A stretch of 64,000 nucleotides of DNA from Lampris incognitus (lineage: Eukaryota; Chordata; Actinopteri; Lampriformes; Lampridae). The position numbers and the translations under genes were made by a program. A model generated the notes under the pieces. The model did no database searches. It had not been told where the DNA came from and was given only the letters and a program-made list of their open reading frames with translations. Position 1 is the stretch's first letter, and each line of letters opens with the position of its first letter. Shown one piece after another: positions 1-10,577 of the stretch. The DNA lies in the NCBI RefSeq assembly GCF_029633865.1, contig NC_079231.1, forward strand, positions 29,043,216-29,107,215. The letters are read 5' to 3'.

Positions 1-832
1 TCGTTAGTTCTCCATTTAGTGGTCATGAGAGTCATTGGAGCCGTTAGTGACCGACTGTTGTTCTTGGAGGCTAGGCTTCTTGAGTCTCCTGGGTAGAGAT
101 GATAGGACGGCATTGTAAGGGGAGACAGGTGGTGTCGCAGACCTCCTCCTCTGTTGAGGGATGGTTTTTCAAGTTTCGCATAAATGGCTTCCTTCACCCT
201 TCTTTCAAACCATCTATCTTCCCTGTCCAAAATGTGTACGTTGCTGTCCTCGAAAGAGTGTGTCTTCTCCTTTAGGTGTAAATAGACTGCTGAGTCTTGT
301 CCTGAGGAGTTTGGCCTTCTGTGTTGGGCCATCCGTTTGTGTAGTGGTTGTATGGTTTCTCCTATGTATAGGTCAGTGCAATCCTCAATGCATTGTACAG
401 CATACACCAGATTGCTTTTCCGGGTGTGTGGTACACAGTCCTTGGGATGAACCAGTCTTTGTCAGAGTGTGTTGCTGGGTTTGAAGTATACCGGGATGCG
501 GTGTTTGTTAGAAATTCTCCTGAGTTTCCCGGAGACCCCAGAAACATACTGGATGACTGTGCTATTCCTTCTGTTCCTTTTCTCCTCATCGCTCACCCGG
601 TTAGTCTTTTTGGAACGTGTTGCAGTTTTCACAAAGGCACAAAGAGCCATGGACATCAATAGCTCTGATAACGACTCCAAAGAGGATAAATATCTGAGTT
701 TCACCAGCCAGTAAGACTCGCTTGGTCTAGTCAGAAAGGCACGAACTGATGAAGCCTCTTGGATGAGAGGTGAAACGTCTTCACGGATATATACCAAGTC
801 CAGTTGCACTTGATTCAATTCCTTTGGATACT
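1..832 (-). mobile_element. Penelope-like retroelement, 3' coding end with inverted terminal piece
   Basis: The minus strand from about 658 down to 10 encodes the C-terminal end of a Penelope-like (PLE) polyprotein. A GIY-YIG endonuclease core is visible around 340-400 (VYAVQC then LYIGET), followed by the RWFERR-VKEAIYVK type segment and a ...SLNRGGG tail near 1-160. Upstream in the element's direction (about 660-832) the sequence changes to a terminal segment shared with 10378-10530 and 60583-61030, oriented opposite to the coding part. PLE copies are known to be 5'-truncated with inverted terminal pieces. The reading frame is broken in several places, so this is a dead copy; its 3' end lies left of the window. 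Confidence 0.8.
721..798 (+). ncRNA. Hammerhead-ribozyme-like motif in Penelope terminal repeat
   Basis: The conserved core CTGATGA is at 746-752 and GAAAC at 772-776, followed by GTC (777-779), the expected cleavage triplet. Stem II pairs 754-759 with 766-771 (six pairs, one G-U), with A753 unpaired and a six-base loop. Stem I pairs GAA (743-745) with TTC (780-782) and then CTTGGT (721-726) with ACCAAG (793-798) across an internal loop. Helix III has no loop: the A-C-G-U at 775-778 is self-complementary, so cleavage would need two molecules. Hammerhead motifs are an established feature of Penelope-like elements. It is antisense to the coding fragment beside it because the terminal piece is inverted. 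Activity is inferred only. Confidence 0.65.
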
Positions 833-960
833 AGCAGAGTTCGAAGTTTTCAGAGGTGATCAATCACCACACCCCTTAGGACTCCTTGATCATACAGTCA
901 TATCTGTGCACAAAACAGTTTAGGCTGACAGGCCCAGTGCAAGATTAGCCTTGGTCTCTG

Positions 961-1602
<642 letters not shown>

Positions 1603-1868
1603 ACGCCAATTCTGGATCCTCTCGAGACTGGGCTCGATTGATTGGAATCCCCTTCTCCTTCACCTTTGAGCTTAGAGATAAGGGACAATATGGCTTTTTG
1701 CTACCCGAGTCGCAGATCCAGCCAGCCTGTGAGGAGGCCTATGCCGGAGCCATGCACATTGTAAGCTATGTCCATGACAAGACCTTCAGCAGTGCTGCAG
1801 ATGTAGCCAGAGCAACCATGTGGACATGGCTGTTTGCAGTGTATGTCACCAGCAATAGTCTTTGTTAA
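1603..1868 (+). CDS. cpo: Carboxypeptidase O-like, last coding exon (partial gene)
   Basis: This is a partial M14 zinc carboxypeptidase. The exon follows a pyrimidine-rich tract and AG at 1601-1602 and reads in phase to TAA at 1866-1868. It contains the family's [12 protein letters not shown] block, whose Glu is the general base of M14 peptidases, then [12 protein letters not shown], the end of the catalytic domain. The last 25 or so residues (small residues SSAAD, then a hydrophobic stretch rich in W, L, F and V) look like a GPI-attachment signal. That signal and the NSGSSRDWA...GIPFS context favour carboxypeptidase O, a membrane-anchored peptidase that removes C-terminal acidic residues, over CPA or CPB forms. 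Zinc ligands and substrate-pocket residues are in upstream exons outside the window. CPA6 or another A/B relative is the main alternative. Confidence 0.8.
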
Positions 1869-2356
1869 GATGGAAAAACTGCACGGGAAAAATGAACCCA
1901 GGTAGCATTTCTACGTCACCTGTCCTGCAGCTGGATGCAGTCCCACCTACCTGTCCATCAGCTGAAGGCCGACTTTTGCATAGCCTGGATGTTGAAATAT
2001 CTAATATAAATATAACCCCTGTTGATTCAACAACAGCAACATCAAATATTGCAATTTTATTTCTTATTCAAGGCAAGAGCTACAGTCCTGTAAAAGCTGT
2101 AATTAACAGTTTACTTTTATTTTTGAAAAAGAGCAATGCTATAGAATATTGTTTTGACATTGTGTTACCATGTGATTCATGACTCAGTTCAGCAGGTTGG
2201 ATTACCTGCCCCTGAAGACGAGACCATCAGAGATTCAAAGCAACATTTACTTTAAACTGAGTGATTTTGATATTCCATGGATGTACTGTATGCCAAATGT
2301 GAGTGGCTGACGATGATTTGAATTTTCTCTAAATGACAGCTACCGTTGACAGCTGC

Positions 2357-2362
2357 AATAAA
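2357..2362 (+). promoter_or_regulatory. Poly(A) signal AATAAA for the cpo-like gene
   Basis: Canonical hexamer about 490 bp after the stop codon on the same strand, with no other exon between. The segment 1869-2356 is therefore taken as 3' UTR. Confidence 0.6.
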
Positions 2363-2516
2363 CCGAAGTTAAAGAAAGGAAGAAAAGAGTATGTTTAGTA
2401 ATTTGCAAATAGAACGTTTTAAAAATTGCTTCAGTATTTACTTATGGTAACAGAGGTTTGGCGTTATTTCGAATAAGTTTATAGTTGCAAATCAGCCGTT
2501 GCATAAATGTTAAAAC

Positions 2517-2945
2517 TGTCATGGTTGTGTGGTCTGGGTCAGATGTGTTCCCCATTACCTGATTGGCTTGCCATTTCGGTTGCTGCCTCTGATTGCCCCA
2601 TGATTGCCCATTTACCTGACTGCCCCTGCTTTACTCACTTGTTCCCCATTCCCTGATTGGCGAGCCTGTTCCTGCCCTGCTCTGCCCTGCTCGCTTGTAC
2701 TCCATTCCCGGACTGGCTCTCCAGCAAGTTGTATGTTCCCACTGGTTGCTCTGGCGCTTTGTCGGATCGTCGCAAACACGTGCTGACTCTTGGTTCATGC
2801 TTCATGCCTTGCCCCGAGCCTTTCTTGCTGTCTGTCGCTACTGTTCCTGTAATGTATGTTCGGTTGCCTTATTAAAGCTTTGTTCAAGCCCAGCCTGTCC
2901 TTGCGGTCTGCATTTGGGCCCTCGCGTCCTGCTCCCGGCGCGACA
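2517..2945. repeat. Probable solo LTR of a Gypsy-type element, 429 bp
   Basis: Begins TGTC and ends GACA, the short inverted termini of LTRs. The flanks AAAAC and GAAAC form a near-matching 5-bp duplication. There is an AATTAAAG-like processing signal (ATTAAAGC near 2870). No coding region adjoins it, so it probably arose by LTR-LTR recombination. Orientation is likely +, from the position of the ATTAAA signal. Identity with a named family was not tested. Confidence 0.5.
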
Positions 2946-3440
2946 GAAACACATGAGCCTACTATTGGATTCATGCTTTATTTCTGTTCTTCTCTTGAAC
3001 CACCTGTAATTCTATAAAACAATAGAACCTACATCTGGCATGTGGTGACACCAAAACAGAATAACCTTTATACTTATATATCAACTCCCATATTTTCGTA
3101 ATGTGTGTGTGTGTGGTGTTAGTGTGTGTGTGTGTGTGTGTTAGTTAGTTAGTGTAGATAGCGGGACCGAAAACTAAAGCATTTATGATCCTAATTCTTT
3201 TTGGAGGTGGTAGATATTGTCTCAGTGCATAGAGAAAATACATAAAGTACGTAATGCAAATAGGGAAATTACATACTACATAGTAAAGTTAAATGGGTTT
3301 CAAAATAATTTTATTTGCCCAAGATTACCTAAACATAATGAATGTTGCCTGTCCATATTGCATGGCCCAAGATCATGTAATAGACCATGCCATGTTATAT
3401 GTTTCAAGGTTGTAGAAAACACTTTCTTCTTCTGCCCTCC
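2946..3440. other. Non-coding stretch with (GT)n near 3103-3142
   Basis: Contains a short interrupted GT microsatellite and an AT-rich segment. No exon or recognisable transposon was seen. Confidence 0.5.
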
Positions 3441-3509
3441 ATCTTCTTCTCCTTCTCCTCCTCCTCCCTCTTGACCTCGTCCTCATCCTCATCCTCGTCC
3501 TTCTTGGTT

Positions 3510-3873
3510 GATGCTAGATCCAACGGGGTGTAGGCACGGAAGTAGCCGTGACTGGCTGTTGCGTTGACCAATAAACAGCGCGGAACCTCGAAGCGCATTG
3601 ACTTGAAACAAACGATGTGCACTAAAATATTTAGCTAGCTAGCTTAAACTAACCTTAACATTGCCAGATCGTACTGTAACCCTAAACCTGTCTCTAACCC
3701 CTGCACCGCTATTGCTATCGCTAGCTAACTAACGTTAACTTAATTCGCCCCAACTATTGCTCTGTCTGTCGGTCTGGCAGTCAGTGCGCTTCGAGGTTCT
3801 GCGCTGTCTATTGGCCGACGCAACAGCCAATCACGGCTACTTCCGTGCCTACTCCCCGTTGGATCTAACATCA
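3510..3873. repeat. Inverted repeat 1 (foldback element), arms of about 94 bp
   Basis: The arm at 3510-3603 is about 90% complementary to the arm at 3779-3873, with a 175-bp spacer. The outer ends carry pyrimidine-rich (CTT)n DNA on both sides. No open frame lies between the arms. It resembles a foldback or MITE-like element, but no target duplication was identified. Confidence 0.65.
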
Positions 3874-3880
3874 ACCCTTC

Positions 3881-3932
3881 CTCTTCTTCTTCTTCTTCTT
3901 CATCTTTCGGCTGCTCCCATTAGGGGTCGCCG
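3881..3932 (-). mobile_element. RTE-type LINE 3' tail fragment
   Basis: Reverse-complemented, this reads as a GCGACCCCTAATGGGAG-type end followed by GAAGAA repeats. The same tail closes the LINE fragment at 61325-62010 (GGCGACCCCTAACGGGAG near 61977). It is therefore a short 3' end of the same family on the opposite strand. Confidence 0.6.
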
Positions 3933-4173
3933 CGTTGTTGTGAATCCCATGGCACTTCTAAGCAAGACACGCCCGCGTAGCATCCAGGCGCTAGGATTCT
4001 GGGAAGACGCGCCCCTGCTCTGCTTCTAATTAGCTAACCTTCACCCTAACCCTAACCTTAACCAACCCAACCAACGGAGGCAAAGAGTAGTACTGGCTCT
4101 GGCCAATCCTGGCGCTTGAATGCTACGCGGGGCGTGTCTTGCCTAGAAGTGCCGTGGGATTCATAATAACGCG
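3931..4173. repeat. Inverted repeat 2, arms of about 70 bp
   Basis: The arm 3931-3999 is roughly 85% complementary to 4101-4173. It includes a shared GCAAGACACGCCC-type core and begins and ends with CGCG. The spacer has CCTAACCCTAACCTTAACC, a short telomere-like run. Confidence 0.6.
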
Positions 4174-4345
4174 TGTAGCGAATTCGGGGTGGGGGGGCAG
4201 CCGGGATCAATGTCCATATCTTCATGTCCTCTGCATCTTCCTCTATCAGTCTGTCAGTCCAGCCCTTCAGTCGACTGGTTAACGTAGTTGCCCGTGGTGT
4301 GAGAGAGCCGGGTTCGCGTCCCGGCTGTCCCCCGAATTCGCTACA
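4174..4345. repeat. Inverted repeat 3 overlapping a tRNA-like segment
   Basis: The arm TGTAGCGAATTCGGGG... at 4174-4207 is complementary to 4313-4345, apart from a C/G-run length difference. It abuts inverted repeat 2 directly. The right arm overlaps a pol III box-B-like sequence at 4311. Confidence 0.55.
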
Positions 4346-4500
4346 TCTGTATCAGAAGTGGGGTGGTGAGACCGTGATGCTCTCGGAAGCGAGTGCGCCC
4401 AGATGTGTGAGGGAGCTGGTATGCTCAAGCGTATGCAAAGGACGGGGTAACGAGCATGAATGAGTAGACTGTAATGGTCTGTTCACTGGCCCCCAAAATC
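4245..4500 (+). repeat. tRNA-derived SINE-like sequence, copy 1
   Basis: Contains CGTAGTTGCCCGTGGTGTGA followed by GGTTCGCGTCC (4311-4321), which fits the box B consensus GGTTCGANNCC. The same head recurs at 4600-4700. The body continues for about 180 bp without coding potential. Family not recognised; boundaries are approximate. Confidence 0.45.
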
Positions 4501-4559
4501 AGTAGTGCGGCAACTACAGTTAATTCAAAATGTGACAGCATGTGTCCTCACCGGAACTA

Positions 4560-4720
4560 AAAAGTATGAATGAGTAGACTCGCTGGCCCTGGCTAATTGG
4601 TCGGAATCTTTAGGCGACTGTAATGTAGTCGCCCGTGGTGTGGGAGACCCGGGTTCGCATCCCGGCTGCGGTGGTTCCCGGCTGCATCCCCCCCCCCTCC
4701 TGAATTTGCTACATATGCAA
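4560..4720 (+). repeat. tRNA-derived SINE-like sequence, copy 2
   Basis: Repeats the head of copy 1 with a box-B-like GGTTCGCATCC at 4652-4662, then a C-run and GAATTTGCTACAT. The two tRNA-like heads lie about 340 bp apart in the same orientation. Confidence 0.45.
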
Positions 4721-4899
4721 ATTGCCATGACCATCAATTAGCGTTAAAATAGTCACATGTATTATTCACAGAGGATTGGGGATAGTTGTAATCACAGCAT
4801 TGTAAGATGGTGACAGATGTACAGACAGACTATCATGAGAAAGTTATGACGTTACTTAGCAACATGAATACTTATGAGCCCCTTAAACGAGATGCAGGC

Positions 4900-6433
4900 A
4901 GTGGTTACCAGAAAAAGGTTATAGATTGAGTGAAGCTGTTAGAACAGGACAATGTTACTGACAGAGTTTAGCACCACAGATTATGAGCTACACCTAGTCT
5001 GTATGGGTTACCTAGGATAAATAAACAGGGCGTGCCATGACGGCCTATTGTTAGTATGATTAACTCAGTGACCTATAACCTCTCCAAGTTTATGGCATCT
5101 TTTCTTAGCCCGTTGGTAGACAGTAATGAACATCACATTCAGAACACTGTGGATGTTGTGGATGAGGTGAGGGACGTCATTATGGAGAGGGATGAAACAA
5201 TTGTCTCTTATGATGTTACGTCTCTCTTCACGTGCGTTCCTGTTGATGCAGTGGAGGTAGTCCGTATGAAATTACAAAACGACCTCACCCTTAGCAATAG
5301 GACCACCCTTAATACTGACCAAGTGTGTCTGCTCCTGAAGCTGTGTCTTCAGTACACCTAATTCACATACAGGGGGCAGTACTATAGGCAGAAGCATGGG
5401 CATGGTATGGGTTCCCCAGTCTCACCTGTAGTGGCCAACTTGTATATGGAGGAAGTGGAAAGGAGGGCTCTGATGTCTTATCCCGGGACACCACTTAGCC
5501 ATTGGTTCAGATTTGTGGACAACACCCGGGTTAAAATTAAATCTCAGGCTGTAGCTCATTTCACCGACCACATTAACTCTGTGGACACCACATCAAGTTC
5601 ACCAGGGAGGATGTGGAACATGACAGGGTAGCCTTCTTAGACTGTTAAGTTGCAGTTGGTGATGGGGGACATTTGGTTGTTGATGTTTAACATAAACCAA
5701 CACATACTGATCAGTACTTAAGGTTTGACTCTCATCATCCACTGGAGCACAAACTAGGAGTCATCAGGACGCTGGACCACCGAGCTGACAACGTCCCCAC
5801 CGACACAGGGGCCAGAGAAGGATATAAATCCCTCATTAAACAGGGCCTGGTTAAGTGTGGTTATCCTAACTGGGTGTTTGTCAAAGCCAGGAAGACCCCA
5901 AACAGTGCACCAGCCGATCCAAGAGAGAAGAAGGACAACAGCTGTCTAAGTGTAAACCAGTGGTGATTCTGTCTGTAGCGGGAGTGTTGGAACAGTTGAG
6001 ATGCATATTTTCCAAACACTGCATCTCAGTTGCTTTCAAACCCCAGAAATTGGTCCCCCCCAAGGATCAGGTCCCCCGGCACAAACAGAGAAATATAGTG
6101 TAGCTGTTAAGTGCCAGGAGAATTGCCATGAATTGTACATCAGGGAAACCAAACAGACTCTGAGAAATAGGACCAGGACTCCACAGTCTACACCATCTAC
6201 AGACCAGTGGCCACTCTTTCAAGGATGAGGATGTGCGCATCCTTGACAGGGAGGAATGCTGGTTTGAATGGGGAGTCAAAGAGGCCATCTATGTGAAGAG
6301 GGAACGATCATCCCTGAACCGAAGAGGGGCCATGGTACATCTGTCATTATCTTGCAATGCTGTGATTGCAGCTATTCCCCAACCCTCTGTTAATAGTACA
6401 CATGGTCATTGTAACTCTGTGAGTAATGTATAA
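4900..6433 (+). pseudogene. Penelope-like element reverse transcriptase/endonuclease, decayed
   Basis: Reading in pieces over several frames, the + strand shows PLE reverse transcriptase. There is a YGLPRINK-type motif near 4995, then SYDVTSLFT with the first catalytic Asp (about 5207-5233), GMGSPVSPVVANLYME (about 5405-5450) and FRFVDN in place of the catalytic FVDD box (about 5510). A connection domain follows, then a GIY-YIG region near 6100-6150 (VKCQENCHELYIRET), then DREECWFE...KEAIYVKRE. Stops and frameshifts occur at about 5030, 5360, 5630 and 6220. The second catalytic Asp pair is altered (DD to DN), so the copy is dead. It resembles the vertebrate Neptune/Poseidon-type PLEs; the exact family is an inference. 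Confidence 0.8.
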
Positions 6434-6599
6434 TTATCCAACAACATCCTCTAGGTAAGGTCATGTTGTTGAAGAACACCTTTGCCACCTTTGACTACCC
6501 AAACCTGACGCTGGCTCAGAAAACTGTAAAAACAGCTGTCCCAGCCGCACTACCCAGTCATTTCTGTGCTTCTGTGTTGCAGCCTCAAGTGGCGTTTGA

Positions 6600-6920
6600 A
6601 GCTCATGTACACAGACATTTTGACTGAGGATTATGGTCAAATGTTCTACCTTTAGTTGGGATTCTAGCTGTAGCATATTGAACCATCTGAAGACTTTCGG
6701 TACTAGCATGTGGCAGACCTGAAAACAGAACATTACAGTAATCAAGTCTGGATGAAACAAATGCATGAATTAGAGTCTCTGCATCAGCCATGGACAGGAA
6801 AGGATGAATTTCCGCTATATTATGTAAGTTAAAAAAAGACAGTTTAGGTGATTTCTCTAATGTGCTTATCACAGGAAAGGCTGGTATCAAACGTACGACC
6901 AAGGTTTTTGGCTGCCACAC
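6600..6920 (-). pseudogene. CR1/L2-group LINE reverse transcriptase fragment
   Basis: The minus strand encodes about 100 residues of the RT thumb region, with NLHNIAEIHPFLS, then DAETLIHAFVSSRLDYCNVLFSGLP and a QMVQYATARI-type segment. This order is characteristic of CR1/L2/Rex1-type LINEs of fish. No endonuclease or catalytic YxDD part is present, so it is a truncated remnant. Flanking sequence 6434-6600 and 6921-7310 has no clear coding signal. Confidence 0.65.
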
Positions 6921-7309
6921 TTTGAGAAATCACAGAGTTTCGATTGTTATTGTTATTGTTACTTGATCAAGTTGGTGTCTGTGTCTAGCAGGGCCAATGA
7001 CCAGCATCTCAGTTTTATATACAAGTAAAGTACAGTTGTATACTTTGCCCATGAAGCTTTTGGACATAAGACAACTTTGGTAAAGGTTTCAGATGCTTTG
7101 GTGACTTGGGCAGAGGTTGTTGATTATTCAACCATAACGAGACTCGATAGTAGAGACATACCTGTTGGGCATACATGCTTGCCTCCAATGTCCTGTGTTG
7201 TTGTTCCATTTATTTCTTCAGTTTTTATTTTTTTGTTTGTTTGTTTGTTCTTTCTTTTTTGTGTGACTGCTGTCTGCAAGTGCTAGAAGCTGCTGTGCAC
7301 TGGAGTCAA

Positions 7310-7432
7310 ATTCCTCGTAAGCATAGGCACACTTGGACAATAAAGTTGATTCTGATTCTTAATCTGATCCTAATTCTGATTTTGATTCTGAATCTGATCC
7401 TGATTCTGATTCTGAGGCTGGGGTTAAGATCA
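7310..7432 (+). repeat. LINE/SINE 3' tail with (TTCTGA)n-like repeats
   Basis: ACTTGGACAATAAAGTTGATT leads into imperfect TTCTGA/TGATCC hexamers to about 7420. An AATAAAG followed by a short tandem tail is the usual 3' end of fish L2/CR1-group retroposons. Confidence 0.5.
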
Positions 7433-7629
7433 CGTTTGAGTTAAGGCAGCTTGAAAACTCTGGTGAAGGCTGGGATTTGTTAAAACCACTGAAATAATTC
7501 TTAGCTGAACGCTAAGGGGGCCGCCTGTGTAATAAATTAAACAGCCCATATTATGGATGTGTATATCACAGCAGATTCCCTGCTAACTCCCCTGGTAGAA
7601 GGCCAAGGCAGGATAGTGAATCACAGAAT

Positions 7630-8165
7630 ATTAGTCTAGCAGGAGGGGCCCTCAGATTTTGAGGTACCCCTACCCGAGTTAGAACAAAACACAACCATGT
7701 TTTTTCATATCCCATATGGGTCCCGTTAATGAAATGGATGGTTGTGGAACTTAATTTTTTTGGGAAATAAGTTTTTTGGGCTATTCTTAGACCTACCCTA
7801 ATATCTGAAAAAGAGCCAAATTAGGCCAGTCTGGATAGGGGTGAGGTGACAAAAAAGCCCATAATTTCATAATGCTCACTCAAATTTGCATCAGATTTGC
7901 TGTGATTTGACCCAAGTAACTGTCCAACAACATCGATGAGTTACAATGTAATTTTTCCAAAGAAATACTCGAATATTGTCCTGCAAACATGACTTTAGTG
8001 TAGGCGTAAATTGTCAGTCTAGCAGGATGGGCCCTCAGACTTTGATGTACTGTACCCCTACCCAAGTTAGGACAAAACACAACAATGTTTTCTTTTTATC
8101 TTCAGTGTCTCCCATTCAAGAAATGCACTGTTGTGGAACTTTATTTTTGTGGGAAATTAGTGAAA
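7630..8165. repeat. Two diverged copies of a repeat, period about 378 bp
   Basis: The segment 7631-7770 (TAGTCTAGCAGGAGGGGCCC... to GTTGTGGAACTTAATTTTTT) recurs at 8010-8160 in the same orientation with scattered changes. Between them is unrelated AT-rich DNA. No open frame is conserved between the copies. The surrounding interval 7440-8940 shows nothing else that I recognise. Confidence 0.6.
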
Positions 8166-8946
8166 TCAACTGAAGAAGTGATGCACCCCATAGAGCCAAT
8201 AAAGATCTTTCTGGGGGTGATAGGGTTACAATGCGCAGTCTAGTTTTCCAAAGGAAGCTCTGATCCACCTATAGTTTTGTGTGAGAGTAGTAAGGTATCT
8301 TGTGCACATGGATTACCTGAATTTATGTCGATAATTTGTTTTAATTATGTACTGTTGACCTCTAAACACAGTGATGAATAGGCGGAAAGCATAAGTAAAT
8401 TATTTTTCATGGTGAATAACACAAAACCTTTTAATTTGAACAAAATCAAAAGGTTTTGGAAGTCAATATCCTTTTCATTTACCATAAGCTATTCCTTCCT
8501 GAAAGAGATATATTCATTTTTTAGTGTTAATTTGGGATATGCAATCCATATCACCCTCTGAAGTCAATAGGGTAATGAACAAAATACAGCACCACATTCC
8601 ATTCACACTCTCAAACATGGATTGATTGCTCTTTGGTGTGCCTCCTTGTTTTTTCCCTTGTTTATTAAATTCCAACTGCCATTTTTAAACTGCCTCATCC
8701 AGAGGATTGTCAATGTTATGTGGCAGAAATAAAAAAGGAAGAAGAAACAATCACCACCAGTCTAATGACAGATCAGGTAACACAAAGGTCTAATTTATTT
8801 TTTATATTCTTAAATTGAGTATAACATGTTTTGTGTTGAAAGAATTATTATTATTTTAGCTAGCTTAGCCAGCTTACTATTCCTTTAGCTAGCTAGCATA
8901 CCACTGCACAGTGCTAATGGCAGTTATGCACAAAGCTAACTCTTGA

Positions 8947-8950
<4 letters not shown>

Positions 8951-9007
<57 letters not shown>

Positions 9008-9042
9008 TGTACGTGTACGTGTGTGTGTACGTGTCTATGCGT
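8951..9042. repeat. (GT)n microsatellite with GTACGT interruptions
   Basis: GT run to 9004, then GTACGT and GTGTGT variants. Immediately upstream of the possible exon at 9085. Confidence 0.95.
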
Positions 9043-9084
9043 GTCTGTGTGGCAAATATGTTAACTGTGTTTTCCGTATTCACC

Positions 9085-9259
9085 AGCTGTGTCTGAGTCC
9101 AGCACAGTCAACAAGCCAAACACTGGCACTAAATGAAAAGCTATGCCTGATATATGGAGAAGCTCTGCGAGATGATAAAAAAAATCCATATATTATGAAC
9201 CCCAAATTGGAAGGACTAAAAACAATATTGAAAATTGCCCAGGAACGAAATGACGAGGT
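9085..9259 (+). CDS. Possible isolated exon, product not recognised
   Basis: An open frame follows TATTCACCAG and encodes about 58 residues of mixed, hydrophilic composition (LNEKLCLIYGEALRDDKK, then NPKLEGLKTILKIAQERNDEV). The composition looks protein-like and is not repeat-derived, and it stops before low-complexity sequence. The 3' splice site is reasonable; the candidate donor after GACGAG is weak. I do not recognise the protein. It could be an orphan exon of a gene lying around the insertion complex, or a chance frame. Confidence 0.25.
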
Positions 9260-9639
9260 TCACAAGAGACTCTCTCTCCACCAAAGCCTGAGTTCCCCTG
9301 CTGTGTGTCTCTGTGGGCTGGTGGGTGTGGATGGCATGGGCTGATGATTCATTATTTGGAGATTAGTGGGAGGCAGTTTGGCCTCTGCGTAATCCAGCCA
9401 GCGGGCATTCTGAGATGAGCGCAGCTTCCTGAACAGCAGGCTTTGTATGAGGCAACATGTTGTTTGTTATTGTGTCAGATCCCTTACCTGACCTGAAATT
9501 CAAGAAACGCAAACCTCCGCTGACATGACAAGAGCCCGGTACCCAAAGAGAAGCGCTCCGTGGATGGGAGTACTGAGGACAGACACACATTACACGACAC
9601 ATCTGGCATAAAACATTGTCATGAACAGCGGACAATGAG

Positions 9640-10345
9640 CCTGAATGAGGAGGGAGAATGAAGATCAGCAGTCAGGAACAATTCATTGTCATTTCTTACA
9701 TGTACTTGCATACACAAAGAAACGAAACTTCGTTTCCCCCAGCCGTGCAACACAAAAAAATACATCCACAATACCCCAAAAACCACCAAAAACATACAAA
9801 CACAGAGGAAAAAACAAACAAAACACAAACCGTTAACAACACAGTCCAGTCAGTGCAGCGCAGTCCAAAAAAATTCCTCTGTCCAGAGAACGAACTCCAG
9901 CCGGTCTATAGGCTAGCAGTTAGCTTAGCCTGCGCCGCTTCCGCATCCTGTCAGAACGCCCTCGGTGTTTCCACAGCTCCAGGCAGGGGCCGTGGTCCCT
10001 GGGCCCATCGGACGAAGCTGACCAGGCTCCCCCAGGCGATCCAACGCAGCTCTCCCAGCCAGTCCCCTTCGACACACCTCCCACGCACTCCACACGACGA
10101 CGCAGACGCAGACCAAAACACTGCACAGTCGATGCTAGGCGAGACCGCCACCAGAACGCCTCGGTGTTTCCTCTCGGGCACAGCTCCGGCAGGGCCATAC
10201 AGCTCCGGAAAGGGCCGTGAGCTCTCTCAGCTGATCCCACACCAGCTGTCCCTGCCATTAAACGGGAAAAAAATCGACGAACCAAATAAAAAACTTCACA
10301 CGGAGACACAAACTTAGATGACGCCGCCGCAAGATAAGATAAGAT
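9640..10345 (-). repeat. Unclassified retroposon-like repeat
   Basis: GC-rich body (9900-10260), with an AACGAAACTTCGTTT palindromic segment and A-rich tract at one end (9720-9830) and a (GATAA)n run near 10335-10350 at the other. The minus-strand end near 9660-9700 reads ACATGTAAGAAATGACAATG, which resembles fish LINE 3' ends. An antisense frame of 146 codons across 9920-10360 has no recognisable domain and is not called as a gene. Confidence 0.3.
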
Positions 10346-10377
10346 AAAATGCTTTGTCAAATTTCATTTGGTGACAT

Positions 10378-10570
10378 GTCTGTCAATGTTCTCATTCATC
10401 CAGGGCATGGTTATCCAAAGGAGTTGAATCAAGTGCAACTGGACTTGGTATATATCCGTGAAGACGTTTCAACTCTCATCCAAGAGGCTTCCTCAGTTCG
10501 TGCCTTTCTGACTAGACCAAGCTAGTCTGACTGGCTGGTGATGAGACTCAGAATTTATCCTATTTGGAGT
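10378..10570 (-). mobile_element. Penelope-like terminal segment
   Basis: Closely matches the terminal segments at 60583-60757 and, inverted, 660-832. It contains the hammerhead-like motif annotated separately and runs into the 60-bp tandem units at 10578. No coding part is attached. Confidence 0.7.
10444..10521 (-). ncRNA. Hammerhead-like motif, damaged copy
   Basis: On the minus strand the stem I strands CTTGGT and ACCAAG are at 10516-10521 and 10444-10449. Core 1 reads CTGAGGA instead of CTGATGA (10490-10496), and GAAAC-GTC is at 10463-10470. The T-to-G change in the invariant core should abolish cleavage. Stem II has also lost a pair (GAGAGTT). Confidence 0.5.
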
Positions 10571-10577
10571 AGTTGTC

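Noticed and set aside
2604-3009. Overlapping + strand frames of 60-104 codons
   Set aside because: They lie within the probable solo LTR and share no domain; Cys/Leu-rich composition follows from the base composition.
4028-4070. CCTAACCCTAACC resembling an interstitial telomere repeat
   Set aside because: Only two or three units, inside the spacer of an inverted repeat; too short to call.
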